DNA from: PALSA-612 sp964595575
Lineage (GTDB): Bacteria > Actinomycetota > Thermoleophilia > Gaiellales > Gaiellaceae
DNA length: 64,000 bases
Direction: 5' to 3'
NCBI GenBank assembly: GCA_964595575.1
Contig: CAZQRA010000007.1
Coordinates: 1 to 64,000 of the forward strand
Both the position numbers and the translations under genes were made by a program. The notes beneath the pieces are model-generated. The model saw only the letters and a list, made by a program, of their open reading frames with translations, was not told the DNA's origin and did no database searches. Shown here in pieces: positions 1-8,123 of this stretch; the stretch's first letter is position 1; the number at the start of each line of letters is the position of its first letter.

Positions 1-2
1 CT

Positions 3-416
3 ACCGTGGAGATCGTCACGGGTGGGAGACGGGACCGGGTCGGAAGCGTGACGGTGGTCGAGCTTGCCCACCGTCTTGCCTCCTTCTTCGGGGGCGCCCG
101 TCCCTCGCTGGCCGAGGTCGAGCTCGACCTCGACTGGTGCTCCCCCTTCCAGCACTCGCTGGCCCATGCCTTGCGGAGCGTCCAGTACGGCCAGACGGTG
201 ACCTACGGCGAGCTGGCGGCCCTCGCCGGCCGTCCTGGGGCGGCCAGGGCGGCTGGAACCTTCTGTGCCCGCAACCGCTTCCCCATCCTCCTTCCCTGCC
301 ACCGGGTGGTGGCCGCGGGCGGCCTGGGCGGGTTCGGCGCCCTGGGCGTCGCGTACAAGCGTCGCCTGCTCGAGCTGGAGGGGGCTTCCCTGCCCGCTGC
401 CGCCCGCTCGCGGTAG
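3..416 (+). CDS. ogt: Methylated-DNA--protein-cysteine methyltransferase, 5' end cut by window
   Basis: Direct-reversal repair enzyme that moves the O6-alkyl group of guanine onto its own cysteine. Counting from the GTG at 6, the motif PCHRV holds the acceptor Cys98. It is preceded by the winged-helix region with YGxTVTYGELA and GRPGAARA, the usual DNA-binding part of the Ogt/MGMT family. The acceptor cysteine is present, so this is a real transferase and not an alkyltransferase-like (ATL) protein. The frame is open to the left edge, so the true start may lie outside the window and the N-terminal domain may be longer than seen. It is followed after 33 nt by gap, which has its own leader. Confidence 0.88.
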   Translation, partial: TVEIVTGGRRDRVGSVTVVELAHRLASFFGGARPSLAEVELDLDWCSPFQHSLAHALRSVQYGQTVTYGELAALAGRPGAARAAGTFCARNRFPILLPCHRVVAAGGLGGFGALGVAYKRRLLELEGASLPAAARSR

Positions 417-419
417 AGT
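414..419 (+). promoter_or_regulatory. -10-like hexamer TAGAGT before gap
   Basis: TAGAGT overlaps the ogt stop codon. With transcription starting about 7 nt downstream it would give gap a short leader of roughly 25 nt containing the purine-rich GGGAGAG at 436-442 as ribosome binding site. No clear -35 box is visible. Confidence 0.35.
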
Positions 420-449
420 TGCCGCGGCAACCGACGGGAGAGTGCAGAC

Positions 450-1457
450 ATGGCGACCATCCGGGTAGGCATCAACGGTCTCGGCCGCATCGGCCGCAAC
501 TTCCTGCGGGCCCACCTCGAGCGGGGCGGCGACTTCGAGGTGGTGGCCGTCAACGACATCGGCGATGCCCTCACCATGGCCCACCTGCTCAAGTACGACT
601 CGGTGCTGGGGCCTCTTCGGGCCACGGTGGAGGCGGCCGAGGACGCGATCACGGTCGACGGCCGACGCATGGTCAAGCTGACGGTGCGCGATCCCAGCCA
701 GCTTCCCTGGGCCGACCTGGGGGTAGACGTGGTGGTCGAGGCCACCGGCCTCTTCACCAAGCGCGAGCAGGCCGAGGCGCACCTCGCTGCGGGGGCGAGG
801 CAGGTGGTGATCTCCGCTCCTGCCACCAACCCGGACGTGACGGTGGTGCTGGGGGTCAACGACCACGCCCTCGACCCCCACGCCCACGCCGTCATCTCCA
901 ACGCCTCCTGCACCACGAACTGCGTGGCCCCCATGGCCAAGATCCTGCACGAGGTCTTCACCATCGAGCAGGGCTTCATGACCACGGTGCACGCCTACAC
1001 GAACGACCAGCGCGTGCTCGACCTCCCGCACGCCGACCTCCGTCGCGCCCGAGCGGCGGCCATCAACCTCATCCCCACCTCCACGGGTGCGGCCCGGGCC
1101 ATCGGCCTCGTCCTCCCCGAGCTCAAGGGGAAGGTGGACGGGATCGCCATGCGGGCCCCCGTGCCCGACGGCTCGGTGGTCGACCTCGTCGTTCGGGTGG
1201 CCCGGGAGCCGAGCGTGGAGGAAGTGAACGCCGCCTTCGCCGAGCGGGCCGACAAGGGGCCGCTGGCCGGCATCCTCAAGTACACCGACGAGCCCATCGT
1301 CTCCAGCGACATCATCGGCTCGCCCTACTCGTGCATCTTCGATAGCCAGCTGACCATGGTCTCGGGCACCCTGGTCAAGGTGCTCGGCTGGTACGACAAC
1401 GAGTGGGGCTACTCGTGCCGCCTGGTCGACCTCGTGAATCGCCTGGCCCGGCGGTGA
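450..1457 (+). CDS. gap: Glyceraldehyde-3-phosphate dehydrogenase, type I
   Basis: Oxidises glyceraldehyde 3-phosphate to 1,3-bisphosphoglycerate with NAD(P) in glycolysis, and works in reverse in gluconeogenesis. The 335-residue protein is full length. The Rossmann motif GINGLGRIGRN sits at residues 7-17, the catalytic cysteine is C154 in SNASCTTNC, and the partner histidine is about H181 in TTVHAYTNDQ. The ATG start follows a GGGAGAG ribosome binding site. Its stop codon overlaps the GTG of pgk, so the two are coupled. Cofactor preference was not determined. Confidence 0.98.
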   Translation: MATIRVGINGLGRIGRNFLRAHLERGGDFEVVAVNDIGDALTMAHLLKYDSVLGPLRATVEAAEDAITVDGRRMVKLTVRDPSQLPWADLGVDVVVEATGLFTKREQAEAHLAAGARQVVISAPATNPDVTVVLGVNDHALDPHAHAVISNASCTTNCVAPMAKILHEVFTIEQGFMTTVHAYTNDQRVLDLPHADLRRARAAAINLIPTSTGAARAIGLVLPELKGKVDGIAMRAPVPDGSVVDLVVRVAREPSVEEVNAAFAERADKGPLAGILKYTDEPIVSSDIIGSPYSCIFDSQLTMVSGTLVKVLGWYDNEWGYSCRLVDLVNRLARR

Positions 1458-2503
1458 GGCTTCCCCGCTCCGTCGAGGAGGCCGAGGTCGCAGGGAAGCG
1501 CGTCCTCGTCCGGGCCGACCTCAACGTCCCCCTCGAGGGCGGTCGCGTCGCCGACGATACCCGCATCCGAGCCTCCCTTCCCACCCTGCGGTGGCTCCTC
1601 GACCGAGGGGCGGACGAGGTGGCCGTGTGCTCCCACCTGGGCCGGCCCCGGGGGCCGGACCCCGCCTACGCGATGGCGCCGGTGGAGGCCAGGCTCAAGG
1701 AGCTCCTCCCCGACGAGCGTCTGGTCGTGCTCGAGAACACGCGCTTCCACCCCGGCGAGACGGCCAACGACCCCGCCTTCGCCCGGGAGCTGGCCGGAGG
1801 TCGCGACCTCTTCGTCAACGACGCCTTCGCCTCCGCCCACAGGGCCCACGCCTCGACCGTGGGGGTGGCCCACATCCTCCCCGCCTACGCCGGCTTTCTC
1901 CTCCTGGCCGAGATCGAGCACCTGGGCAGGCTCCTGGGCGAGGTGGAACGACCCTTCGTGCTGGTGGCCGGCGGGGCCAAAGTGGAGGACAAGCTGGGCG
2001 TGCTTCGCAACCTCGGCTCGCGGGCAGACACGGTGCTCGTGGGCGGCAAGATGGCGGTCGAGCTGGCCTCGTCCTCCCCGCTCCAAGGAGTGGCGGTAGT
2101 GCTGCCGGTGGACGCGGTGGCGGCTGCCCGCCTCGCCCCGGACGCGGAGGCCCGGGTCGTCCCCGCCGGCCAGGCGCCGCCGGGATGGGTCGAGCTCGAC
2201 ATCGGCCCTCGGACGAGGGAGACGTACGCCTCCCGCATTCGCGAGGCCCGCACCGTCTTCTGGAACGGGCCCATGGGCGTGTTCGAGTGGCCTCGCTTCG
2301 CCGAGGGGACGCGGGCGGTGGCCGAGGCCGTGGCCGAGGCCGACGCCTACTCGGTGGTGGGAGGAGGCGACTCGGTGCGGGCGATCAACGAGCTCGGCCT
2401 GGCAGAGCGCGTGAGCTGGGTCTCCACGGGAGGGGGCGCCTCCCTGGAGTTCCTGGAGGGAAAAGAGCTCCCAGGGGTGGCCGTCATCCCCAGCGCCCGC
2501 TGA
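1454..2503 (+). CDS. pgk: Phosphoglycerate kinase, compact form
   Basis: Transfers phosphate from 1,3-bisphosphoglycerate to ADP. The GTG at 1454 overlaps the gap stop (GTGA) and gives residues RLPRSVEEAEVAGKRVLVRAD, matching the family N-terminus. Conserved elements are RADLNVP, SHLGRP, LENTRF, AHRAHAST, GGAKVEDK, NGPMGVFE, GGGDS and the STGGGASLEF tail. At 349 residues it is about 45 shorter than usual. By eye the losses are a loop of the N-domain just before LENTRF and a helical segment after the GGKMA turn of the nucleotide domain. Catalytic residues are kept, so it is probably active. Confidence 0.95.
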   Translation: MRLPRSVEEAEVAGKRVLVRADLNVPLEGGRVADDTRIRASLPTLRWLLDRGADEVAVCSHLGRPRGPDPAYAMAPVEARLKELLPDERLVVLENTRFHPGETANDPAFARELAGGRDLFVNDAFASAHRAHASTVGVAHILPAYAGFLLLAEIEHLGRLLGEVERPFVLVAGGAKVEDKLGVLRNLGSRADTVLVGGKMAVELASSSPLQGVAVVLPVDAVAAARLAPDAEARVVPAGQAPPGWVELDIGPRTRETYASRIREARTVFWNGPMGVFEWPRFAEGTRAVAEAVAEADAYSVVGGGDSVRAINELGLAERVSWVSTGGGASLEFLEGKELPGVAVIPSAR

Positions 2504-2571
2504 GGGGCCGCTGGGAGGACGCCTGAGTCCCAAGGCGATGCCCTCGGCGGCCGCCTTGCCCTCGAGCGGAG

Positions 2572-2607
2572 GGGGCGGGGGAGGCTCGTCGCCCCGGGCC
2601 CCGCCCC
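2572..2607. terminator. GC hairpin between convergent pgk and fbp
   Basis: Perfect 9-bp inverted repeat GGGGCGGGG / CCCCGCCCC with an 18-nt loop, in the 142-nt gap between two convergent genes. It has no T-run, so it would be a Rho-type or bidirectional hairpin. The rest of the gap shows no gene. Confidence 0.4.
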
Positions 2608-2645
2608 GACGACGCTTCTCCCTCGGGGCTCTCGCCCCGGTGCCC

Positions 2646-3797
2646 TCACTCGACGTCTGCCGCCGGCGCCGCCACCGCCACCTTCTGGGGAGCCGTGTCC
2701 AGGGGCTGCCAGCGCGCCGACAGCTTCTCTTCCACCTCCGGCATGGTGGTGTACTCCATCTCTCCCAGCGGCAGCCGCTCCGGCTCGAACGGCCCCATCC
2801 GCCGCATGTAGTCGGTCACCTCCAGCGCGATCTGGCGGGCACGATCGAAGGAGATGTCGCCCAGCATGTCGCGGGGGCCGACCAGCTTGCCGTCGGCCAC
2901 CTGGAAGCCCATGCCCACCACCCGCGGCGGCCCGTCGAACCGGGCCGGCGTGGAGTCCTCCAGCGAGCTGGGCATGAGGGGACCGTGGTGGGAGCCGCGC
3001 ATCCAGCCGGCCACGATGTGCGGGTAGGCGAACGGCTCCAGCACCTCGCCCACGGCGGGTAGACCGGACTGGCAGCGCACGATCATGATGGGATCGTCCT
3101 TGCCCACGTAGCGCCCGGCGATGAGCGCCAGTCGCGAGGTCGAGGTGACGGCGCAGGGCTCGCTCCGGTTGTCCTTGCGGAAGACGTGCTTGATGACGAA
3201 GCGGGAGGGGGTGCCGATGTAGACGAGGAGGTCGTAGAGGTCCTCGGGGCACTCGAACATGGCCGCCTTGTTCTCGAACAGGTCGTGGACCTCCACCACG
3301 AAGCCGTCGTGCATCTTGGGGTCGATCACGAGACCGGCCGTGTTGAAGGGGTCGCAGAACATCTTGTAGAGGGGGAGGTTCCAGGCCCCCGGCTCGGTCT
3401 TGTCGGCTGCGAACACGATGATCGGCTCCGACGGCCGCTCCTCGATCTCCATCTCGGCCACGCCGGGGCCGGCGCCGCGGATGTTGCCGGAGAAGGCGTC
3501 CGCCAGGAGGTCCTGGCCCGCCCCGTACAGGTGGAGCCGCTTGGCCACCTCGGTGGCGGCCGCGAACACCTCCCAGGCGAGCCGGTGGACGTCCTCGGCG
3601 TCCACGCCGTGGCGGTGGGAGAGGACTAGGTTGAGGTCGTCGCCGGCCTTGTTCACCTTCCCGTCGACGAGCAGGCCCGACGCCACGGCCTCGGCCACTC
3701 GCTCCTCGGCCACCGCCAGCATCTCGGGGTGGACGTCCGAGTGGCCGACGTAGCCGCCGACATCGGCCTTGATAGCGCTGATCGTGATCTTTGCCAT
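2646..3797 (-). CDS. fbp: Bifunctional fructose-1,6-bisphosphate aldolase/phosphatase (archaeal type)
   Basis: Ancestral gluconeogenic enzyme that condenses triose phosphates to fructose 1,6-bisphosphate and dephosphorylates it to fructose 6-phosphate. At 383 residues it is full length for the FBPase class V family. The N-terminal metal-binding segment ISAIKADVGGYVGHS is at residues 6-20. Y230 and K233 in RYVGKDDP match the spacing of the catalytic Tyr/Lys described for archaeal enzymes. The ATG has a strong GGAGG ribosome binding site. It is divergent from the DUF1122-like gene and lies inside the lower-glycolysis cluster, which suggests a role in making hexose. A separate class I or II aldolase is not in the window. 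Confidence 0.93.
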   Translation of the reverse strand: MAKITISAIKADVGGYVGHSDVHPEMLAVAEERVAEAVASGLLVDGKVNKAGDDLNLVLSHRHGVDAEDVHRLAWEVFAAATEVAKRLHLYGAGQDLLADAFSGNIRGAGPGVAEMEIEERPSEPIIVFAADKTEPGAWNLPLYKMFCDPFNTAGLVIDPKMHDGFVVEVHDLFENKAAMFECPEDLYDLLVYIGTPSRFVIKHVFRKDNRSEPCAVTSTSRLALIAGRYVGKDDPIMIVRCQSGLPAVGEVLEPFAYPHIVAGWMRGSHHGPLMPSSLEDSTPARFDGPPRVVGMGFQVADGKLVGPRDMLGDISFDRARQIALEVTDYMRRMGPFEPERLPLGEMEYTTMPEVEEKLSARWQPLDTAPQKVAVAAPAADVE

Positions 3798-3845
3798 GTC
3801 TTCTACCTCCAGTCGGTTCCCTGGGAGGATATTCGCCCGCGGCCG

Positions 3846-3851
3846 TATCGT
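3846..3851 (+). promoter_or_regulatory. -10-like hexamer TATCGT
   Basis: Ends 9 nt before the GTG at 3861, a near-leaderless arrangement. The divergent fbp gene has TATCCT on the other strand at 3826-3831 with a leader of about 20 nt. Confidence 0.4.
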
Positions 3852-3860
3852 TCGGCCTCA

Positions 3861-4439
3861 GTGGCTATCGACCGGCTGGACGGGACCGCCACCTCGAGGG
3901 GCACGCTCCGCCTGGCCTGGACGCGCCCGGGCCGGTTCCCCGAGGAGGAGGACGCCCTCGTCCTCCTGGCGGAGTCGGGTCGGCCGGTGATTCGCCTGAA
4001 GTACTTCCGGGGCCGACCCTCCGCCGGCATCCCCCCCTGGATCGAGGCAGGAGTGGCCGCCGACGACGACGAGGGCTTCCTGCGGGAGGCGGTAGCCATC
4101 TTGGCCGGGCTCCTCCCTCCGGGGGGAAGGCTCATGGTCGCGTACGGCGACGACGAGACCGAGCGTGGGCTCAAGCGGGGCTTTCCCCCGGTTGTCACCC
4201 CTCTCGGGGCCGCCCTCTACGCCGCCGGATGCACCTGGCTCAAGGATTGGTACTACCCGGAAGGCTGGGCCGAGGGAGACCTCAAGCTGCAGGGGAACAA
4301 GCCCCTCTCGGAGGAAGCTCGGCGGACGAATCTCGTCTCCCTCCGCCTGGAGGTCGAGCGGTGGCTGGCGAGCGTGGGGCAAGACGACGATCTCGTCGCC
4401 CGCGCGCGCCGGCGCGCTCGAGCCCTCCTCGGGCAGTAG
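3861..4439 (+). CDS. DUF1122-like protein
   Basis: Soluble protein of 192 residues with no signal peptide. The C-terminal block with TPLGAALYAAGCTWLKDWYYPEGW and LKLQGNKPL resembles the DUF1122 family, which I recall from archaea and some bacteria and whose function is unknown. The frame is open further upstream into fbp, but GTG 3861 is preferred because a -10-like box sits 9 nt before it and the family-like sequence starts here. It lies between the FBP aldolase/phosphatase and tpiA. A link to sugar phosphate metabolism is only inferred from that context. Confidence 0.7.
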   Translation: MAIDRLDGTATSRGTLRLAWTRPGRFPEEEDALVLLAESGRPVIRLKYFRGRPSAGIPPWIEAGVAADDDEGFLREAVAILAGLLPPGGRLMVAYGDDETERGLKRGFPPVVTPLGAALYAAGCTWLKDWYYPEGWAEGDLKLQGNKPLSEEARRTNLVSLRLEVERWLASVGQDDDLVARARRRARALLGQ

Positions 4440-4442
4440 GAT
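4437..4442 (+). promoter_or_regulatory. -10-like hexamer TAGGAT before tpiA
   Basis: Overlaps the stop codon of the preceding gene and ends 8 nt before the tpiA GTG, consistent with a leaderless or near-leaderless transcript. Confidence 0.45.
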
Positions 4443-4450
4443 CGGCAGCC

Positions 4451-5155
4451 GTGATCGTGGCCGCCAACTGGAAGATGCACAAGACGCTGGCCGAGCTCGG
4501 CCAGTACTACGCCGAGCTCGAGCCGCGGCTGGCCGGGATCGAGGGCGTGCGGGTGATCGTCTGCCCCCCCTTCCCCCTCCTCCGGGAGGCCGCCGGTCGC
4601 TCGATCGAGGTCTACGCCCAGAACGTCCACTGGGAGGAGGAGGGCGCCTTCACCGGGGAGGTGTCGGCGCGCATGCTCCTCGACGCCGGGGCTCGAGGCG
4701 CGATCGTGGGCCACTCGGAGCGACGGCAGTGGTTCGGGGAGACGGACGAGACGGTGGCCCGGCGGGCGCGGCGGGCCCTCGCCTCGGGTTTGGGCGTGAT
4801 CGCCTGCGTGGGGGAGACCGAGGAGGAGCGAGAGCGCGGCCAGACCGAGGCCGTCCTTCGCCGCCAGGTGTCCGTGCTCGAGCCCCATGACCGGCTGGTC
4901 ATCGCCTACGAGCCGGTGTGGGCCATCGGCACGGGCCGGACGGCCACCCCCGAGCTCGCCCAGGAGGCGCATGCCCTCATCAAGTCCCTGATCGCGGCGC
5001 CGGTGCTCTACGGCGGATCGGTCAAGCCTGACAACGCCGAGGAGCTGCTCGCCCAGCCCGACGTCGACGGGGCCCTCGTGGGCGGGGCCTCCCTCGACCC
5101 ACGGTCGTTCGCCGAGATCTGCCGGGTCGCGGCGCGGCTGGCCTCGACGGCGTGA
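4451..5155 (+). CDS. tpiA: Triosephosphate isomerase, compact form
   Basis: Interconverts dihydroxyacetone phosphate and glyceraldehyde 3-phosphate. Catalytic residues are visible: K8 in ANWKMHK, H88 in GHSERR and E154 in AYEPVWAIGTG. The phosphate-binding YGGSVKPDN and GALVGGASL are near the C-terminus. The protein is 234 residues against about 250 usually, and the missing stretch is the helical segment between AQEAH and the LYGGS strand. GTG 4451 is the start because it gives VIVAANWKMH directly. It overlaps gpmI by 4 nt. Confidence 0.95.
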   Translation: MIVAANWKMHKTLAELGQYYAELEPRLAGIEGVRVIVCPPFPLLREAAGRSIEVYAQNVHWEEEGAFTGEVSARMLLDAGARGAIVGHSERRQWFGETDETVARRARRALASGLGVIACVGETEEERERGQTEAVLRRQVSVLEPHDRLVIAYEPVWAIGTGRTATPELAQEAHALIKSLIAAPVLYGGSVKPDNAEELLAQPDVDGALVGGASLDPRSFAEICRVAARLASTA

Positions 5156-6639
5156 CCGACCGGATCGGCTCCTTCCCCCTCGTGTGCCTGGTCATCCTCG
5201 ACGGCTGGGGGTGCGCCCCCGCCGGTCCTGGGAACGCCGTGTCCTTGGCCTCCACGCCGGTGTTCGACAACCTCTGGCGGCGCTACCCCCACGCCACGCT
5301 GGCGGCCTCGGGGGAGGCGGTGGGCCTTCCGCCCGGCCAGATGGGAAACTCGGAGGTGGGGCACTTGACGATCGGGGCCGGACGGCGTCTCTACCAAGAC
5401 CTGATGCGGGTCAACAAGGCCATCGAGGACGGGTCCTTCTTCACCAACGAGGCGTTGCTGGGAGCGATCGAGCGGGCTCGGGCCCGGGGCGGCAACCTCC
5501 ACCTCCTCGGGCTCGTCTCCTACGGCGGCGTCCACTCCCACATCGACCACGTGCGGGCCCTGCTCGAGCTGGCGCGCCGACAGGGGATGGAGGATCGGAC
5601 GTTCATCCATGCCTTCACCGACGGCAGGGACGTCTCCCCGCACGCGGCCGCCACCGACCTCGCCGAGCTTCCTGCCCCGCGAATCGCCACCGTCTGCGGT
5701 CGCTACTACGCCATGGACCGGGACACCCGCTGGGAGCGGACGCGGCGGGCCTACGAGGCCATCGTGGAGGGGAGGGGTGTGTCGGGCCAGGATCCGGTAG
5801 CCGTGGTGCGGGCGAGCTACGAGCGGGGGGTGAGCGACGAGTTCATCGAGCCGGTGGTGATGGAGGGTCGCCCTCGCCTCGTCCCCGGCCGGGACGCGGC
5901 CATCTTCGTGAACTTCAGGCCCGACCGTGCCCGCCAGCTCGCTCAGCTCCTCGTGGAGGCAGGAGTCGACCTCACCACCATGACCCGCTACCGCGACGAC
6001 CTCGACTGCCCGGTGGCGTTCCCCGAGCAGGAGGTGACCGATACCCTGGCCGAGGCGCTGGCCCGGGCCGGCCTCCGCCAGCTGCACGTGGCCGAGACGG
6101 AGAAGTACGCCCACGTCACCTACTTCTTCAACGGCGGCCGGGAGGAGCCCTGGCAGGGGGAGAGGCGCATCCTCGTCCCCTCTCCCCGCGACGTGGGCAC
6201 TTACGACCGCAAGCCGGAGATGGCGGCAGCCGAGGTAGCTCGCGCGCTCGCTCTGGAGGTGGCCGACGGGTACGCCTTCGCCGTCGTCAACTTCGCCAAC
6301 CCCGACATGGTCGGCCACACGGGCGTCATCCCTGCCGTCGTCCGAGCGGTGGAGGAGGTCGACCGCTGCCTGGGCCAGGTGGTGGCTGCGGTCGCCGAGG
6401 CGGGCGGCATCTCCCTCGTCACCGCCGACCACGGTAACGCCGAGCAGCTGCTCGAGGAGGATGGCGAAAGCCCCCACACGGCCCACACCACGAACCCGGT
6501 GCCGCTGATCGTCACGCACGAGCGGCTGGTCCTGGTCGAGGAGGGCGAGCTGGCCGACCTCGCCCCCACCGTGCTCTTCCTCCTCGGGCTCTCTGCGCCG
6601 TCGGCCATGACCGGGCAGATTCTCGTGAAGCGTCCGTAA
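5152..6639 (+). CDS. gpmI: 2,3-bisphosphoglycerate-independent phosphoglycerate mutase
   Basis: Interconverts 3- and 2-phosphoglycerate with two metal ions and a phosphoserine intermediate. S67 in MGNSEVGH is the nucleophile. Further metal-binding motifs are VILDGWG near the start, HAFTDGRD, and the C-terminal TADHGNAEQ and HTTNPVPLI. It is 495 residues, normal length. The GTG start overlaps the tpiA stop (GTGA), so the pair is translationally coupled. It closes the lower-glycolysis run. Confidence 0.96.
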   Translation: MTDRIGSFPLVCLVILDGWGCAPAGPGNAVSLASTPVFDNLWRRYPHATLAASGEAVGLPPGQMGNSEVGHLTIGAGRRLYQDLMRVNKAIEDGSFFTNEALLGAIERARARGGNLHLLGLVSYGGVHSHIDHVRALLELARRQGMEDRTFIHAFTDGRDVSPHAAATDLAELPAPRIATVCGRYYAMDRDTRWERTRRAYEAIVEGRGVSGQDPVAVVRASYERGVSDEFIEPVVMEGRPRLVPGRDAAIFVNFRPDRARQLAQLLVEAGVDLTTMTRYRDDLDCPVAFPEQEVTDTLAEALARAGLRQLHVAETEKYAHVTYFFNGGREEPWQGERRILVPSPRDVGTYDRKPEMAAAEVARALALEVADGYAFAVVNFANPDMVGHTGVIPAVVRAVEEVDRCLGQVVAAVAEAGGISLVTADHGNAEQLLEEDGESPHTAHTTNPVPLIVTHERLVLVEEGELADLAPTVLFLLGLSAPSAMTGQILVKRP

Positions 6640-6690
6640 GGGCAGAGGGATGCGAAGCCTGCATACCTGTATCAGCGGCATGCAGAGCGC

Positions 6691-6696
6691 TATACT
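6691..6696 (+). promoter_or_regulatory. -10-like hexamer TATACT before the sigma factor
   Basis: Five of six bases match TATAAT and it ends 9 nt before the TTG at 6706. It is the best -10 match in this part of the window. No convincing -35 is seen 16-18 nt upstream. Confidence 0.45.
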
Positions 6697-6705
6697 CGCC
6701 CCGCC

Positions 6706-7302
6706 TTGCCTCTTCCGCAACCAGACCCGGGCGTGCTCCGCAGGGCCCAGCGGGGAGACGAGCGCGCGTTCGCCATCATCGTCCGCGCCTACGAGACGCC
6801 GGTCTTCAACTACGTCCTACGCCTGGTGGGCGACCGCACGCTGGCCGAGGACCTCACCCAGGAGGTGTTCCTGCGCGTCTTCCAGGGCCTTCCCCGCTTC
6901 TCGGTGCGCTGCCGGTTCACGACCTGGCTCTTCCAGGTCACCAAGAACCGAGTGCTGGACGAGCTTCGGGCTGCCGAGCGGCGGCCGCGATCCCTGGCTC
7001 CTCTCGAGGAGTCGCCCGGCGTGGAGGTCGCCGAGCACTCGATCGAGCGCCTGGAGACGATGGACGCCGTCTGGCGGGCCATCCGGGCCCTCGATACCGA
7101 CCTCAAGATGGCCCTGCTCCTTCGCGACGTCGTGGGGCTTTCCTACCTCGAGATCGCGGACGCCCTCGAGGTCACGCTGGCCACCGTCAAGTGGCGTATC
7201 CACAAGGCCCGGGAGGAGGTGCAGCTCGCCCTGGCCCGGGAAGGGATCAGCGCCAGCGCGGCGGCGGAGAGGGAGGAGGTAGCTACCGGGACCGCAGGCT
7301 AG
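6706..7302 (+). CDS. ECF-type RNA polymerase sigma factor
   Basis: Group 4 sigma factor of 198 residues. Region 2 runs over about residues 8-85 with NYVLRLVGDRTLAEDLTQEVFLRV and RFTTWLFQVTKNRVLDELR. Region 4 is about 125-180 with the helix-turn-helix GLSYLEIADALEVTLATVKWRIHKAREE. No anti-sigma factor is adjacent: the next gene is convergent and encodes a phosphoesterase. The TTG start follows a -10-like box. GTG 6733 is an in-frame alternative that would drop nine residues. Its target promoters cannot be told from the sequence. Confidence 0.9.
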   Translation: MPLPQPDPGVLRRAQRGDERAFAIIVRAYETPVFNYVLRLVGDRTLAEDLTQEVFLRVFQGLPRFSVRCRFTTWLFQVTKNRVLDELRAAERRPRSLAPLEESPGVEVAEHSIERLETMDAVWRAIRALDTDLKMALLLRDVVGLSYLEIADALEVTLATVKWRIHKAREEVQLALAREGISASAAAEREEVATGTAG

Positions 7303-7306
7303 ACGG

Positions 7307-8035
7307 TCACACCCCCGCTGCCAGGCGGGCGGCCAGGGCCTCGGGGAGCCCGGCTCGGCGAATGGCCGCCTGGGCTCGTGCGACGTCGTAGAGGACGCGG
7401 CGGTGCCAGGCCAGGCCGGCGTCGAGGTCGATGAGGAGCCAGGCCGCTCGGGGATCGCCGTCCCGGGGCTGGCCCACCGATCCCGGGTTGAGGAGCCAGC
7501 GACCGGCGGCGAGGCGGGAGGTGGTGCCGTCGGGGGCGTGGCCTCCGGCCAGGCGCCGGCCCCGGGCCTGGATGGCGAGGGGCACGTGGCTGTGGCCCAC
7601 GAGCACGAGGGGGCGGGAAGAAGCCTCGAGGGCGGCCGAGGCAGCCTCGAAGGTGAGGACGTACTCCCACACCGGGTCGCGGGGGCTTCCGTGGTAGAGG
7701 GAGGCCCGAGGGAGCTCGGCGCTGGGAGCGAGGGAGGCAAGCCAGCGGCGGCTCTCCTCGTCCAGCACCCCTTGCGACCAGCGGGCGGCCGCCGCCGCCT
7801 CGGGGGCGAACTCCTCCAGGTCGAGCACTCCCAGGACGCCCAGGTCGTGGTTTCCGACCAGGGTCACCTGGGCGCACGACCGCACCCCCTGGCAGCACTC
7901 GGTCGGCCACGGCCCGTAGCCGACGGTGTCTCCCAGGCACCAGACCTCGTCGGGGCGCTCGCGGCCGATGTCGGCGAGGACGCGCTCGAGGGCAGGCAGG
8001 TTGCCGTGGACGTCGGAGATGACGGCGATGCGCAT
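7307..8035 (-). CDS. Calcineurin-like metallophosphoesterase (YfcE/MJ0936-like)
   Basis: Binuclear-metal phosphoesterase of 242 residues. Metal ligands appear in order: DVHGN near residue 8, GDTVGYG, GNHD, the HG in LYHGSP, and GHSH. The GNPG-like NPGSVGQPRD motif near the C-terminus is typical of the YfcE phosphodiesterase group. The frame is open 33 codons upstream, but ATG 8035 gives the normal start MRIAVISDVHGN, and a TAAGGT -10-like box lies at 8055-8060. It is convergent with the sigma factor gene. The substrate is unknown. Confidence 0.88.
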   Translation of the reverse strand: MRIAVISDVHGNLPALERVLADIGRERPDEVWCLGDTVGYGPWPTECCQGVRSCAQVTLVGNHDLGVLGVLDLEEFAPEAAAAARWSQGVLDEESRRWLASLAPSAELPRASLYHGSPRDPVWEYVLTFEAASAALEASSRPLVLVGHSHVPLAIQARGRRLAGGHAPDGTTSRLAAGRWLLNPGSVGQPRDGDPRAAWLLIDLDAGLAWHRRVLYDVARAQAAIRRAGLPEALAARLAAGV

Positions 8036-8111
8036 GGGCGGGCGAGTCGAGCTCACCTTACTCGGGACGAGCGAGCGGAGCCGATGGAGGGCGCTGCCGC
8101 CGCAGCCGGCG

Positions 8112-8117
8112 TAGGAT
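8112..8117 (+). promoter_or_regulatory. Leaderless-type -10 box TAGGAT
   Basis: Ends exactly 6 nt before the GTG at 8124. It belongs to the recurring set in this window where TANNNT plus 6 nt leads directly into the start codon. Confidence 0.5.
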
Positions 8118-8123
8118 GGCGGC

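Noticed and set aside
203..985. 260-codon minus-strand ORF over ogt-gap
   Set aside because: Antisense shadow with low-complexity Ser/Arg/Thr composition and no domain.
137..1345. 402-codon plus-strand ORF overlapping ogt and gap
   Set aside because: Arg/Pro/Gly-rich shadow frame of high-GC coding sequence. The gap frame carries all family motifs.
5008..6720. 570-codon minus-strand ORF opposite gpmI
   Set aside because: Antisense of gpmI. His/Gly/Val-rich composition typical of reverse-frame shadows.
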